From: Corallium rubrum
Taxonomy: Eukaryota > Cnidaria > Anthozoa > Scleralcyonacea > Coralliidae
Length of the DNA stretch: 64,000 bases
Direction of reading: 5' to 3'
Assembly (NCBI GenBank): GCA_964035015.1
Contig: OZ035997.1
Location: forward strand, 63,888,904-63,952,903
Shown here: piece by piece, positions 12,739 to 25,087 of the stretch
How the letters are laid out: every line of letters starts with the position of its first letter
Numbering within the stretch: position 1 is the stretch's first letter
Notes under the pieces: generated by a model
The model's input: the letters and a program-made list of their open reading frames with translations, nothing else
Databases searched by the model: none
Told to the model about the DNA's origin: nothing
Position numbers and translations under genes: made by a program

Positions 12739-13590
12739 TTTGTTGAATATATTTTTTCTGTGGTGAGCGAAATAGTTATGAAAATCGATCAATTTTAAAT
12801 GACAGAATGTAAAAAAATAATCTTTTTTTGGTTTTTGTTTTGAAATCCGCAGCGGTCCGTATTGGGGTCCGTATCGTGTGATACGGACCGCTCGCTAAGC
12901 CAATCAGAGCGCGCGAATCAGATGGATACCGGACGGCAAAAAAAATAAATTAAGGTTACAACATACCCTAGAAAGTAAAAAAAAATCAGAAACGTAAAGA
13001 TTGCTTCCAGGTCTATCATCTGGTAAAAGTTTGATTTAAAAATATTGAAAATTGAATGAGTTATTTAGTAAAACGTTACCCAAGTCTCCATCGGTGGCGG
13101 GAAAGTCTGTTGTTATTGCTAATGAGCGCTGTCATTAATCCACTAGCAAAGAAATATTTTACGTGGTGTTTCCACAAAACTTATTTATATTATTCTGTAT
13201 TCTTAGTATTTTGTTTTCTCAACCCGAGTTCATTGTCCGACAATAATCATGCGAAAGTTTAACATTCTTATATTTTTCGGTAATTTCATACAAGACAGCA
13301 CCTCTACCAACTTGGCGTAATGGATATTTGTCGACAAAACAGTTTTTACAACTTTTGAATATATTAATGGCCAGAAAATTGCAAAGAAACGTATACCCGA
13401 CGACACTCATTCTACTTAATTTTGTTTTCTCCTTATTCTACTTCACCAGCCTTGTTTATCAACAAAATCTCCTGCTTCGGTAAACAAAGCAAAACTGGCC
13501 GCAATTTTCTTTTCCCCACAGTTGAGTAGTGCAGGATATCCCGAGCTAGAGGAACCAATCAGATTGTGTGAAAAGCACTATTCGCCTGCG
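12739..13590. other. no gene seen; repeat fragments
   Basis: Contains the ggtccgtat-type fragment at 12850-12945. About 80 bp at 13029-13110 (aaaatattgaaaattgaatg) recurs at 25013-25075. A fragment of the 11-kb inverted-repeat element lies at 13152-13190. Confidence 0.5.
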
Positions 13591-14046
13591 AAATAGAATA
13601 GAATAGAATAGAACAGAACAGCACAGAACAGAACAGAACAGAACAGAACAGAACAGAACAGAACAGAGCAGAGCAGAGCAGAGCAGAGCAGAGCAGAGCA
13701 GAGCAGAGCAGAGCAGAGCAGAACAGAACAGAGCGGAGCGGAGGGCAGCGGAGCGGAGCAGAACAGAGCAGAGAAGAGCAGAGCAGAGCCGAGCCGAGCC
13801 AAGCCGAGCCGAGCAGAGCCGAGCAGAGCAGAGCAGAGCAGAGCAGAGCAGAGCAAAGCAAAGCAGAGCAGAGCACATAATAGAAGAGAATAGAAGAGAA
13901 TAGAAGAAAATAGAAGAGATTAGAAGAGAAAGAAGAGAAGAGAAGAGAAGAGAAGAGAAGAGAAGAGAAGAGAAGAGAAGAGAAGAGAAGAGAGTGGAGT
14001 GGAGTGGAGTGGAGTGGAGTAGAGTAGAATGGAATAGAATAGAATA
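13591..14046. repeat. pentanucleotide satellite (GAACA/GAGCA/AGAAG/GGAGT)
   Basis: Successive 5-bp arrays: agaac, then gagca, then agaag, then ggagt, then gaata. Open frames with Cys-Ser-Ala-Leu-Leu repeats on the minus strand are compositional artefacts. Confidence 0.95.
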
Positions 14047-14064
14047 TTTTGTTTTCTTTCGTCA

Positions 14065-14745
14065 TAGTGAGCCTCCATATATAGTCACTAGTGACCTCTA
14101 TATAGATTCCACTGCAAAGATTTTTTGCTTTCTTTTGTCATAGAAGTGAATCCTTATATAGTCTCTAATATAGTCTATATAGAGCAAATTCTCCGATGAA
14201 CATGCTATCTATTTCTCAGGACTCTGTATCCCATAGAGCACCCAGTGACCATTGGTATGACAAGCGACTATATTAAAGTCGTTCTCTGTACCAGGCTACT
14301 GTAATACGCAACGTCTTTAAAGGCGTGTAGGCGCATGAACGCTCTGTGTACAGTAGCTAAGTTTTGACTGAATTCAATTGGCATTTATTTTTTAAAGGTG
14401 ATGTGTCTCACCCTCGTGACAGCTTCCGTTTCATGTCACTTCCTGGCGAGTTGTTGTAATTACTTATTATAAAACAATTAGGACTACCTGTATATCAACA
14501 GTACTGAAAAACATTCGTAGTAATTTGCTCTATGTAGACTTTAAAGAATGATTGCTCCCACTCAGCTATATTCCATAGCTCTTTCATTCATTAAGATTAG
14601 ACATACTAATGAGCTCTACTATACGTATAGAGTCCACAGCAAAGCTTTTTTGTTTTCTTTTGCCATAGTGGGCCTCAATATATAGAGTAACTATTGAGCT
14701 CTATATAGATTCCACTGCAAAGTTTTTAAGTTCTTTTGTCAGTAT
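14065..14745 (+). repeat. dispersed repeat R1, copy 1
   Basis: Marked by short TATAG-rich boxes (ctctatatagattccactgc) and cttttgtcatag strings. It is repeated at 23583-24848 in the same orientation, and in reverse at 17735-18785 and 26500-28100. It serves as an empty-site reference for the insertion at 24033-24729. Confidence 0.8.
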
Positions 14746-16096
14746 GAACAGTTATCCCCTCGTGTTATTTACATGTGACGATCAACTTAAAAGGGTACAC
14801 GTGTTTCAGTGTAGTTTTTTACGTCAAAAACATCATTAATTTCGTTCGATTTTGAGTACAAAAGTTCGGGGAAGAAAAAATGTTTATAGGCTAGAAATGT
14901 TGAGACGTTTTCAAGGGAAAGACAAGACAATGAAACAACCGAACGAACGAAGGGAACAGACCGAAGAGCACTTGACCAGATCAAAACACAAGGAGAACTT
15001 GCGACTTGATGAAAACAAATCTCGGTGTCTAATATTACATCAGAGTTTATAGTCGAAGAAACGGAAAGAACGACTCGCAATATCAAGGTTAAACACGGTG
15101 TCTAGAACTACATCAGCGGAGAGGAACAGCGAAGAGAAAGACTAGAAATTATGCCAGAAAACACAGCAAAAAGAATAGCACAAGAGAAAGAGAAAGAGAG
15201 ACAGCGAAGAGAAAAACTTGAATTCGTGACTATCAACACATGTGACCAAAAAGGCCGAAAATTAGGCGAAGGTACAGAGATAATTTTTAAAACATTTATT
15301 TACTAATAACAAAATAAAACCTATTTAAACAATATATCTCTGTGTAGGAATTGTTGGTGGCATACATGTACTGCACAATCATGCATTTGACATTTTCATA
15401 CATTCACTGTACTCTACATTGTTTTGTATTGTCTTTATATTTCTAGATGTATGCATTATGATTTATTATAAATCCATCAATTTGAGTAATGCCTGGCTAT
15501 TCCTCCCTGGAATGTCAGGCATAATTTTCAAACTTTTTTGCCTGGGAGTGGGGCATTTATCTGCAGACCCAGTACAGTTCGAGGTACTGTTTACCTAAAG
15601 CTGAAACAATTCTGGTTGTTATAGTCACATACTTGCTGTGGTATTAAAATTAAAGCCAATTAAACAGCAATACAACTGGGTTGTCAAAATATTGTATTTT
15701 GTGCAAAAACTCGAAAAAGACAATACAATTTGTACTGGTACGCTACAATGGGAGGTACGGGACTCCCATATATATATTGACTATACAGAGATGTGATATT
15801 GGAAAGGGAATGGTTGTCATTTTTAGTTTGGAACAGGGTACCGGTGTAATAGTTATCACACTTTTGATCTGGTGCAAGGTCTGTTCTTATATGCTGGAAG
15901 TTATTTACTCCTTTCTTTCAGTTTGGAACAGGGTATCATTTTTAGCCATTTCGTGTGAAGCCAATTCCTTTGTCTGGAGTAACCAACATAATTTAAGGGT
16001 TCAGTGGTACACCCCTATCCTGCGTTTGAAGGAGTAGCCCTTCCCTGGGATTGAAAGCAGAGTGCATTAATAATAATAAACAATTTCTAGTTATTA
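14746..16096. other. no gene seen
   Basis: A purine-rich tract at 14850-15250 gives a charged Lys/Arg/Glu open frame without a recognisable fold. The frame at 15681-16037 contains internal repeats (tttggaacagggta twice) and is not supported as a gene. Confidence 0.45.
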
Positions 16097-16247
16097 AAGC
16101 CGGTTTTCCACAAGGCGATTTTTTTCGTGCGAACCGACTTTATTTTGTTCGAATTCAATAGATTTCTGATTAGTTCCAGTTCAAAGCTCATGAGACAAAA
16201 GAAAAGCCGCTTCGCGCGAAAAAAGTCGCCTAGTGGAAAACCGGCTT
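16097..16247. mobile_element. 151-bp MITE with about 27-bp terminal inverted repeats
   Basis: aagccggttttccacaaggc at the left is complementary to the right end finishing ccggctt at 16247. The element sits exactly at the left edge of repeat R2: the second R2 copy lacks it. No unambiguous target duplication. Confidence 0.75.
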
Positions 16248-17860
16248 GACAGCGGATTAATCACAGCGCTCATTAGCACAGAATTCTGTATTATTAGTAT
16301 CAAATTTTATCTTGTCGACAGAACTCGCATATACAAACTTCCTCTGCTTTCTTTCCTTTCTTTCCTTTTTAAATGCCTAATGATAAGTCAAAGCTGTGTA
16401 AAAGAAAACGCCCGTTTTGTAAGTCACGGAAGAAATCAGTCACCAACAAGAAAGCTGCGCTTTCAGAGTAAAAAATAAATCTTTATACAACCCTTTCTGA
16501 GGCTTTCTCCCTCATCTTTATAGAGAGTAGGGTCGTTGTTCTCTTCTGCGGTTCTGCCTCTTCGCAGATCTTGTGGCTTCACCTTGCGGCGCGGTTTTAG
16601 GCTTTCTCTTTGCGGGCATCTTCGATGACATGAATGCAATAGCAACTGAGATTTGATCATTTCTTTCGCACCAGTTTTGAAATACAAGGTGATCCGCTCG
16701 CATTGTTATTGGGCAACAGTAATAGGATTATCTTTATACCCAGAAGGGGCGGAGAATCATCAACAGCTGTGAAAATCCCCGCCCAAACCTTCACGGCTTA
16801 TTTTCTAGTACATCAATTTTGAGTCACATAGGCGCGCTAAAAGATGTAAGGCGGTCGCGCTTTTTAACCGATTCCTACCAAACTTACAAAGGACGTAGGC
16901 GAATGTCTGGGCTACAAAATTTTATTCGCGTGTTTTAGTTATGAAAAAATTGTCTGAGTTACAAGCTTTTATTTCTCAATTGCTTGTGCCACAACATAGG
17001 TCGAGAAATAAAGTATCCTAGCTGCTAAACCACTACATTAATAAAAAATGCGAACATCGTTTTTTAGAACAAACATCGTGTAAATGAGCTAAATTGAGAG
17101 CTTTTTGGAAAAACCAAAGATCACCTTAAACCGCGGCGCGAAGGTACTGTGATTTTAAGCTGATGAGTATATCTGCAACAATATTTTATTTCTTATTTGC
17201 TGCATAATACGATTGTGTACGTCCGTCACATCTTCCCAGACAAATCGTGGAAAAATTGAGCGAGCGGTAACAAATTTCTTTAAATGACTTCCTAGGGTAT
17301 CCTGTAATCTTAAAATGTATATAAATAAAAAACTCTAAAACAATTAGGCGACGTTTTTCAAGCTGTCCAGTAAAATCTCTGTGTACGGAATTTCGTGATG
17401 TTTAGTTGTCTCTTTAACATGAAGATGTTTAGTTATTTTTTTTCGGTTAAACAATATAACTAAACTACATATAACTTTTTAAAACTTACTTTTTTCCGAA
17501 CAAAGAGAGCTGTAGGCTTGTCGATGTTTTTGAACGTCGGATGCTATATTCTTGCAACACTTGGCAGATAGTTGGTTACCCATGGAACACAACCTCTTGT
17601 GTGCGAGAACCTTATTCGCAAGCACATTCTTTATCTTTTTGCAACAGATCGTCTCTGCGCTTGCTGCTGTTACGTACAGTGCGAAGAAACCGAGAAAAAT
17701 GTTTATGGACATATCTTTAAAGTCTACCTTCAACTATAGGAGTGTTTCTCAGAACTGTTGATATTCAGGTAGTCCTAACTATTTAATAATAACTCTGCAG
17801 GGAGTGAACTGAAACGGAAGCTGTCGCGAAGTTGTGACACATCAACTTATAGCCACACCC
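16248..17860. repeat. dispersed repeat block R2, copy 1
   Basis: About 1.6 kb repeated at 25088-26600 with high identity and small indels. The block contains the secreted-peptide reading frame on the minus strand and is followed in both places by R1 and then LINE sequence. The R2-R1-LINE order is therefore duplicated as a unit. Confidence 0.8.
17479..17712 (-). CDS. secreted cysteine-rich small peptide, copy 1
   Basis: From the Met at 17712 the frame begins with a good signal peptide (MSINIFLGFFALYVTAASA). A mature part of about 58 residues follows, with six cysteines in a CC...C...CC...C pattern, rich in Lys. A Met seven codons upstream is also possible. The stop at 17479 overlaps a strong splice-donor string (aaaaagtaagt), so this may be a first exon rather than the whole gene. 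The family is not recognised; ShK and SCRiP cysteine patterns do not fit. It is paralogous to 26245-26478 with few substitutions and all cysteines kept, which suggests constraint or recent duplication. Function (defence, matrix or venom-like) is not deducible. Confidence 0.55.
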   Translation of the reverse strand: MSINIFLGFFALYVTAASAETICCKKIKNVLANKVLAHKRLCSMGNQLSAKCCKNIASDVQKHRQAYSSLCSEKSKF

Positions 17861-18785
17861 ATTTTACTTACATCCACCTCTAGATAACACCTATCTACAA
17901 ACTAAAGCCCGTGGAGATCTCACTACCTACCTTATTATTCAACTACGAGTGTTTTTCAGTACTCTTGATATTCAGATAGTCCTAACTATTTTATAAGACG
18001 TAATTACAATAACTCCGCAGGAGGTGAACTGAAACGGAAGCGTTCATGCGTCTACAAGCCTTTAAAGACGTTGCGTGTTAAACAGTATCCCGGTCCAGAG
18101 AACGAGTTTAATATAGTCGCTTGTCATATCAATGGTCACTGTGCGCTATATGGGATATAGAGTCCTGAGAATTAGGTAGAGTCCTGAGAATTAGATAACG
18201 TGTTTACCCGAGAATTTTCTCTAGTGACTCTATATAGGGGCTCATTTCTACGACAAAAGAAAACAAAAAATCTTTGCAGTGGAATCTATATATAGAGGCT
18301 CACTGCTAGGACAAAAGAAAACAAAAGATCTTTGCTGTGGACTCTATATATAGTAGAGCTCACTAATATGTATAATCTTGATGAATGAAAGCTCTATGGA
18401 ATATGGAGCGTTAAAATACTCGGCCGGGATTAGCTGAGTGGGAGCAACCATTCTCTAAAGTCTATATTGAGCAAATTACAACGAATGTTTTTCAGTACTG
18501 TTGAGATACAGGTAGTCCTAATTGTTTTATAATAAGTAATTACAACAACTCCGCAGGAGGTGAACTGACACGGAAATTGGCAATAAATGGCAATTGAATT
18601 CAGTAAAAACTTAGCTACTGCACGCACAGCGTTCATGTGTCTACAAGCCTTTAAAGACGTTGCGTGTTAAACAGTAGCGCGGTCCAGAAAACGAGTTTAA
18701 TATAGTCCCTTGTCATATCAAAGGTCACTGTGGGCTATATGGGATATAGATCCCGGAGAATTAGATAACTATCGCCCGATGTTGA
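17735..18785 (-). repeat. dispersed repeat R1, reverse copies
   Basis: Reverse-complement relatives of 14065-14745 in at least two partial tandem pieces (about 17735-17850 and 17945-18785). It leads directly into LINE sequence, exactly as at 28100. Confidence 0.75.
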
Positions 18786-20757
18786 AGGCATAAAGTTGGA
18801 TATGACTATCCTAGAATCCAAAATAAATCATCAAATGAATTCAATTGGAGAAAAACTATCGAAGTTTAGCGAGGACGTGGCAAAGAAGACTGGAAGTTAT
18901 GTAAATTCGACACTGCAAGAAATACCAATTACCTTCAACAACAACCCACTAATGTGCAAATTTCGACGCTAATAAGCGAACACGCGACAAAGAAGATAAC
19001 TACTTATTTAAATCCCACGCTAATTGAAGTCTCCGATGCCAAACGGCAAAGCGAGGCCATGCAAAGAAGATTGGAATTTATGAAAATCCAACACCAAAAG
19101 AAAAATCAACAATATTCCACTGATGAGCAAATGTCGACGTTAAGTGAAGGCGTGACAAAGAAGTAAGGAAGTTGTGAAAATCCTAAATTGATAGAAATAC
19201 CAGTGGCAAATCAGCAACAACTCAGTGTCGTACAATCGCCTACTGAGACATGTGGCGAAACAATAGACAATACGAACCACGTAAAGAAATTACCAAATAG
19301 AAATGGAAATGAACTATTCAAGTAACGACAGGAAGAACAAATACAAGAATACAGTAATAAACATCGCCGTCGGTTTTCGCAACGGCTACCAAAACCGAGC
19401 CTTGGTTTTGAGCGATCGTCCAACGAAACCCGCGTTTCTTCAACGTTTCAAAATGTTGAAGCACCAATACCTGGTTCATAGTTTCGTAACGTATCAGCAC
19501 CTGCCACAGTGCACTGTTTACCTTAAGTCGCCTGCCACTAGTCGAGAAAGCGTATTGTTCCACATCAGGTAAATAGTATGCGGCCCTAGGGAAATGAGTC
19601 CCTTTTTCACGAGCAACCAACGAACCAAACACATTTACATATGAGACATGCCCAAATTTTGGATATTTGAAGAAAATATCTTCAAAAGGTCTATCAAGTA
19701 ACAAAGAGTTAATTTCTGTTGACTCTCCTACTATAATGCAGTACAGAATACCAATCAGAGTAACTTTCTCTCCTAATGTAGTAAATAGTACATTAAGTTG
19801 TAGACGAAATTTGTAAAACCTAATTCAAATTAAATCCACCAAAACTTTGACCAAAGTGAATCAAACAAACAGTAATTCGCGGTATATTGATGTTACAAAA
19901 GAAAAGTATGCTCCTTCTAAACTCAACGTCGCTCATTTAAACATTCGCTCACCAAGAAATGTTGCTCACCTTACAGAAGTCAGGGAACTTGTAAATTTAA
20001 ACAAAATCGATGTCCTTACAATTTCCAAACATGGCTAAATTCCACAGTAGCTAATGGAGAAATTGATATTAAAGATTATAAGATTCATAGACTTGATCGG
20101 TTACACAAGAAAGGTGGCGGCGTCTGTGTTTACATCAAGAGAAATATTAAAGCAACTGTTTTAAAGGAACTATCACAAATATCAGAATCCAACTTTCATC
20201 AACTCTTGATAAATCTCCAATGTAAGAAAAACAAGTCTGTCATAATTTGCGTGACATACCGACCACCCAAATGTCCCCTGAATTGTTTCGAGAATTTTTT
20301 TAAACCTAACAATGTTCAGGCTTTAACCAGGAACAAACCGATTTTCGTGCTTGGGGACCTAAATTGCAATATGCTGAAGGATGGTCGTGATTATAGAGCA
20401 CTAACAGATATCACGACTGAGTCAAACCTCACACAAGCGGTTAAAACCCCGACGAGAATTACAGGCACCTCTCAATCACTTATTGATGTCATCTTATTCT
20501 CATCCACCGCCCCTGTACTTGAGAGTGGGGTCAATCAGTGATCACCTTCGAGTATGTGTTTCACTCAAATATTACACCGAGGAGTCATAAAAACTATAAT
20601 CCTTCATTCTTTTCCTCCGACCTCGCCACCAAATCGGACCACCTTTTATCCACATTCTCGGATGCAGATGTTAACACGAAACTAGAATCCTTTAATGATG
20701 TTCTTCATTCAACTCTCGACGTACATGCATGAACCGTGAAAACGTTTAAAATTCGTC
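18786..20757 (+). pseudogene. decayed LINE (CR1/L2/Jockey-like): ORF1-like region and EEP endonuclease
   Basis: The 5' part (18810-19700) carries a charged, coiled-coil-like stretch shared with 28124-28800. Next comes an apurinic-type endonuclease/exonuclease/phosphatase domain: HLNIRS near 19940, GGGVCVYIKRNIKATV near 20115, VTYRPP, GDLNCN near 20355, and SDH near 20540. At least two frameshifts are visible: the SETW catalytic region is broken at about 20028 and another break falls near 20538. The RT domain of this copy is displaced by the insertion starting near 20758; the linker resumes at 22551. Confidence 0.75.
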
Positions 20758-22550
20758 GTTGATCATGCGGTACGCATGGTACGCAGAGGTACGCATGGTT
20801 TTTCTTGATATTAGTAAAGCATTTGATACAGTATGGCATAAGGGTCTACTTTATAAACTAGAAAATCTTGGAGTTAAGGATCCTCTCTTAAGTTGGTTTC
20901 GCAGTTATTTATCGCATAGAAAACAAAGAGTAGTAATTGAGGGACAAAGCCCGAGTTGGGTAAACATTGAGGCTGGAGTTCCACAGGGTTCTGTACTCGG
21001 ACCACTGCTTTTCCTTATCTATATAAACGATATTAATAAAAATATTTCATCCAACTGTTTTCTTTATGCTGATGACACATCATTATTTGATATAATTGAT
21101 GATCCACATAACTCTTCTATAAAATTAAATAATGATCTCAATTATATCAACCAATGGTGTAAACAATGGCTCATGAATATGAATCCCAGTAAATGTGAAT
21201 GTATTACATTTTCAGTAAAGAAATTTAAACAATCCCATCCTCGGTTATACTTGAATGGTGTTGCTTTACAAGAAGTTGAGTCTCATACTCACCTCGGCCT
21301 TACATTTGCATCTAACTTTTCTTGGAATAATCATATTCTTGACATACAACAAAAAGCTAGTAAGTCATTGAATGTACTAAAAAGTGTAAAGTATAAACTT
21401 AATAGGGCTACTCTTATTACTCTTTATAAAAGCCAAATTAGATCTGTGATGGAATATGCAGATGTCATATGGGATGGATGTAGTGAAGGAGAAGCCAATC
21501 TTCTAGAAAAAATTCAATATGAAGCAGCATGTATAGTTACTGGGGCTATAAAAGGTACCAGCAAAACACGTTTGTTAAATGAATTATGCTGGGAAGATAT
21601 GAAAACAAGAAGATTTTTACATAAATTAACTTTATTTTATAAAATAATCAACTCTTACACGCCATCCTACCTACGTGACATCTTGCCTTTACAAGTAAAT
21701 CAAAGAAGTAGATATTCCTTAAGATCAAATGAAAATTATTTATATATCCCTACACGTACAGAGCGTTTTAGAAAATCATTTCTCCCATCTGCAGTCGCAG
21801 GATGGAATGAATTAAGTATTGAATTACGTAATGTTGAAACTTTGTCCAGATTTAAATCAAGAGCACGTAACACTTATGGTGCCAATAAGTATAAAAAGAT
21901 ATATGATACTTCATTGAGTCGATATGGTTCTATATTGCACACAAGATTGCGTTTAGGACAGTGCCAACTTAATTTCTATTTATACAAAATTAATTGTAAA
22001 CCTTCTCCTTTCTGCGACTGTACGTTGGGGGATATAGAATCTATTACGCACTACTTTTTATATTGTACTCATTATGCCGCTCAACGTAATCATCTGATAG
22101 CCTCTTCTGCGCGGTTGTTCCATGCCATGTGGTCAGGTTTTTCTGATTCCCAAAAAATTCAAATATTTCTACATGGATCAGAACTGCTTAGTTTCAAAGA
22201 TAATCAAGTTCTGTTCTGTAATGTCCAGGAATTTATACGAGACACTAAGCGATTTTAAGAACTAAACGATCAAATGATCAGTAAGTTAGGACTATATCAG
22301 CAATTGCTGGCCATTTTTCAATTATTTTACTCTGTGTGTCCTTTTCTTTTCTTTTTTTTTTTTACAATATAATTTAATAGTATCAGCTAAATCTTTTTTT
22401 TTATCATATATCAAACGAACTTTACTCTTTCCCTTTAAAAAACTCTTTAGTGACTTTGTAATATTATATTTCGACATAATCTCCCTAGATGAGCTTTGCT
22501 CTTGGAGAAAATGTTTGTACTCTAAAATATGTTTAAATAAAAAAAAAAAT
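20758..22550 (+). mobile_element. 5'-truncated LINE with reverse transcriptase palm and C-terminal domain
   Basis: An open frame to 22258 begins inside the RT palm. It shows motif A FLDISKAFDTVWH, motif B AGVPQGSVLGPLLFLIYIND, motif C FLYADDTSL and a CR1-like C-terminal region with a Cys-rich tail near residue 420. The endonuclease and RT fingers are missing, as expected for 5' truncation. The 3' end is A-rich (near 22535-22550). It interrupts the older LINE at 18786-23009, whose linker region continues immediately after the A-rich tail. Insertion seems to have removed a short piece of the host LINE; no clean target duplication was identified. Confidence 0.85.
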
Positions 22551-23009
22551 AAAGTTTAGAGATCAACTTCACCGCCGGTTTCTTCAGACACATGATAAAA
22601 GAGATTGGGAAGTCTACAAGGATTCTCGCAATCGCTTTAAAATCAATATCAAGAAAGCCGCAAAAAACCACATCTTCAACGAAGTAAAGGAACACAAGCA
22701 CAATTCAGCTTCTCTCTGGAAAATAATCAATAACATTATTCCTTCAAACGAAAAGGAAACGCAAGTCTATTGTAAACATCCTAAGTCAATTGCAGAAGAT
22801 TTTAATCACTTCTTCACTTCTAGATGTGTGGGAAGGAACGCTGCCATGACAGCGGCAAGCGCAGCCAAAGACAATGATATCACCCCGTTAAACCCTTTTT
22901 CAAATTTAATAACTTATCCAGCAGATCAGCAGTTTAATTTTATATCTGTTACTTGTACTGAAGTTTAAAGTATTATTATGGCAATGCCAAGTAACAAATC
23001 ATCCGGTTT
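22551..23009 (+). pseudogene. LINE fragment, linker between endonuclease and RT
   Basis: Translation gives RDQLHRRFLQTHDKRDWEVY, then SLWKIINNIIP and a serine-rich stretch ending near the MAMPSNKSSGF motif that precedes RT in CR1-like elements. It continues the LINE broken at 20757 and is itself cut at 23010 by repeat R3. Confidence 0.7.
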
Positions 23010-23582
23010 TTAAAGTTTAGTTGAAAAAGATTCTTCGTCGTTCTTCTTCGTGGCTTGCTCGTTTTTGGCTGTTCGCTTGGAAAATCGTTTTGAATACTGG
23101 CCGACTGCATGGAAATTGAAAGTGGGTCGTTCGAGTTTGAAGAAAAATTGCTTGTAATAAGCCATTTGTGACTTTTTTCAAAGACATGACACGAGGAGGT
23201 TGGCATGTGGAAAATATTTGAGGAAAGGATAAAGACTTGTAGCGGCTTTGTTGAGTATAGTTTGACAACAGAAGAATGACAGTAACATTATCAAAAGGTT
23301 TCAGCTTTTCTGTCTTCTCGTGGTATGTTTTTTTATATATACTTTTATATAGTTTCATTTACTGATTCAAAATACTGTGTTCACAAGTTTATGTATGTCT
23401 TTCCTACTGTGTTGAACTGCTTTCATACATCGTTGAGCAATAATGCTTTAAAACTTTATAAATGTCGCTCGCTGAAATTTTACTTTTTCACAGTTTTCTC
23501 GCGTTCCTTTAAAATTCGCTGTTTTCACACGAAGTTGTCAAAGCCATTTGGATAATAAAACTCATTTTCATCCCCGTAGCTC
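23010..23582. repeat. dispersed repeat R3, copy 2
   Basis: Second copy of 12163-12738. It interrupts the LINE just upstream of the RT core. Confidence 0.8.
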
Positions 23583-24848
23583 CAACGATTTTTTGTTTTC
23601 CTTTGTCATAGAAGTAAGCCCCTATATAGTGTCACCACCACAGTCTATATAGAGCAAATTCTCCAGTAAACATGCTATCTAATTCTCAGGACTCTATCTA
23701 ATTCTCAGGACTGTATATCCCATAGAGCACACAGTTACCATTGATATGACAAGCGACTATATTAAACTCGTTCTCTGGACCGGGCTACTGTTTAACACGC
23801 AACGTCTTGTAGACACATGAACGCTGTAGACACATGAACGCTGTGCGTACGGTAGCTAAGTTTTGACTGAATTCAATTGCCATTTTTAAAGGTGTTGTGT
23901 CACACCCTCGTGACAGCTTCCGTTTCAGTTCACTTCCTGCGGAGTTATTGTAATTACTTATTACAAAACAATTAGGACTACCTGTATATCAACAGTACTG
24001 AAAAACATTCCAAGTAATTTGCTCTATATAGACAGGGGCGCCGGAAGCTAGTTAAGGCGGCGGGGGCAGCCATATAAAAAGGGCACTTTTTCTCAGCCTT
24101 AATTTTTGCATGTGGTAATTAATATTCGCGAATTTTGCTGTATAGCATAAAATAACCAAAAGCCATTATATAATAAATTGCAATGTATTGAAAAAGTAAA
24201 TTCAACGATTGAATTGTACGTATTGATGCTACATTCCTATTTACATTTAAGAAAACATGACATCATAAGTTGTATTATACATAACATGCATGTAACAGAC
24301 GTTCGGTGGACATTCGTCAAGCTCAATTACTCAAGAAAAGATTTGAGCCCCAGACAGGGTTCGAATCTGCAACCTTGTAATGACTGGTTAATGATGTTAA
24401 TCAAATGTCAGCCAAGGTAAAACATGACATCCTTAACGAAATCACAAAACACCCACCAAGTTAAAAAGGCCTGCATGAGCAGAATTAAGACAGAAGTAAC
24501 CCAAGGCAAAATTAGTTTGCTGCCTCCCCGCGGTCTGAAGCAATAAACTAGCTTGTAAGACATTTTCCATGTTAATACAACAGTAATCTAATACAATAAT
24601 ACGAATGATACTTTCTGTAGAAAACATTCCTCGTACGGAAAAGGGCAATTGTTGCCCCCGTGCTGCCCCCGCACCGTGAGGGCAAGGGGGGCAGCTGCCC
24701 CCGCTGCCCCCGTGGCTCCGGCGCCCCTGTATATAGACTTCAAAGAATGGTGGCTCCCACTCAGCTAATCTCTATATATTCCATAGTGGTTTCATTCATC
24801 AAGATTAGACATGTTAGTGAGCTCTACTATATATAGAGTCCACAGCAA
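23583..24848 (+). repeat. dispersed repeat R1, copy interrupted by an hAT-like element
   Basis: Matches 14065-14745 but is split at 24032/24738 by a 697-bp insertion. The two halves join without loss apart from the target duplication. Confidence 0.8.
24033..24729. mobile_element. 697-bp non-autonomous hAT-type transposon
   Basis: The ends are perfect 13-bp inverted repeats (CAGGGGCGCCGGA and complement), of the CAGGGGCG type common in hAT elements. The flanks are an exact 8-bp duplication, tatataga, at 24025-24032 and 24730-24737; 8 bp is the hAT signature. The paralogous R1 copy at 14541-14560 preserves the unoccupied site. There is no transposase frame inside. The region 24640-24720 is a C/G-rich inverted repeat adjacent to the right end. 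Confidence 0.9.
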
Positions 24849-24910
24849 AAATCTTTCGTTTAGTATCAGAAAATGACATTTTAACATATTCGTAAAGCTT
24901 ACTACCAGGC

Positions 24911-24958
24911 AAAATATCTCCTGACGAAGGGCCTTCGCTCGAAACGTCGAGAAGATTT
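24911..24958 (+). ncRNA. degenerate Penelope-type hammerhead motif
   Basis: CTGACGA at 24921 is followed by agggccttcgctc, GAAAC at 24941 and GTC. The flanks aaatatctc/gagaagattt can partly pair as stem I. This is the minimal type-I arrangement reported for Penelope-like retroelements. One extra A next to stem II makes the core imperfect, so activity is doubtful. Confidence 0.3.
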
Positions 24959-25087
24959 TTCTCTGTTTTTCAGGCCAACGTGACTTAACCCTGGTAATAC
25001 CAGGCAAAAGTTTGATTTTAAAATATTGAAAATTGAATGAGTTATTGAGCAAAACGTTACCCAAGTCTCGGTGGCCGGTAGGTCTGT

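Noticed and set aside
13546-14065. Minus-strand Cys/Ser/Leu repeat proteins
   Set aside because: Pure pentanucleotide satellite; all three frames give the same kind of repeat.
14787-15086. Lys/Arg-rich or complementary open frames as a gene
   Set aside because: Low-complexity purine-rich tract with no motif, homologue in the window or start context.
24300-24420. tRNA or tRNA-SINE (gggttcgaatct resembles a B box)
   Set aside because: No A box or cloverleaf at the right distance; the string lies inside the hAT-like element.
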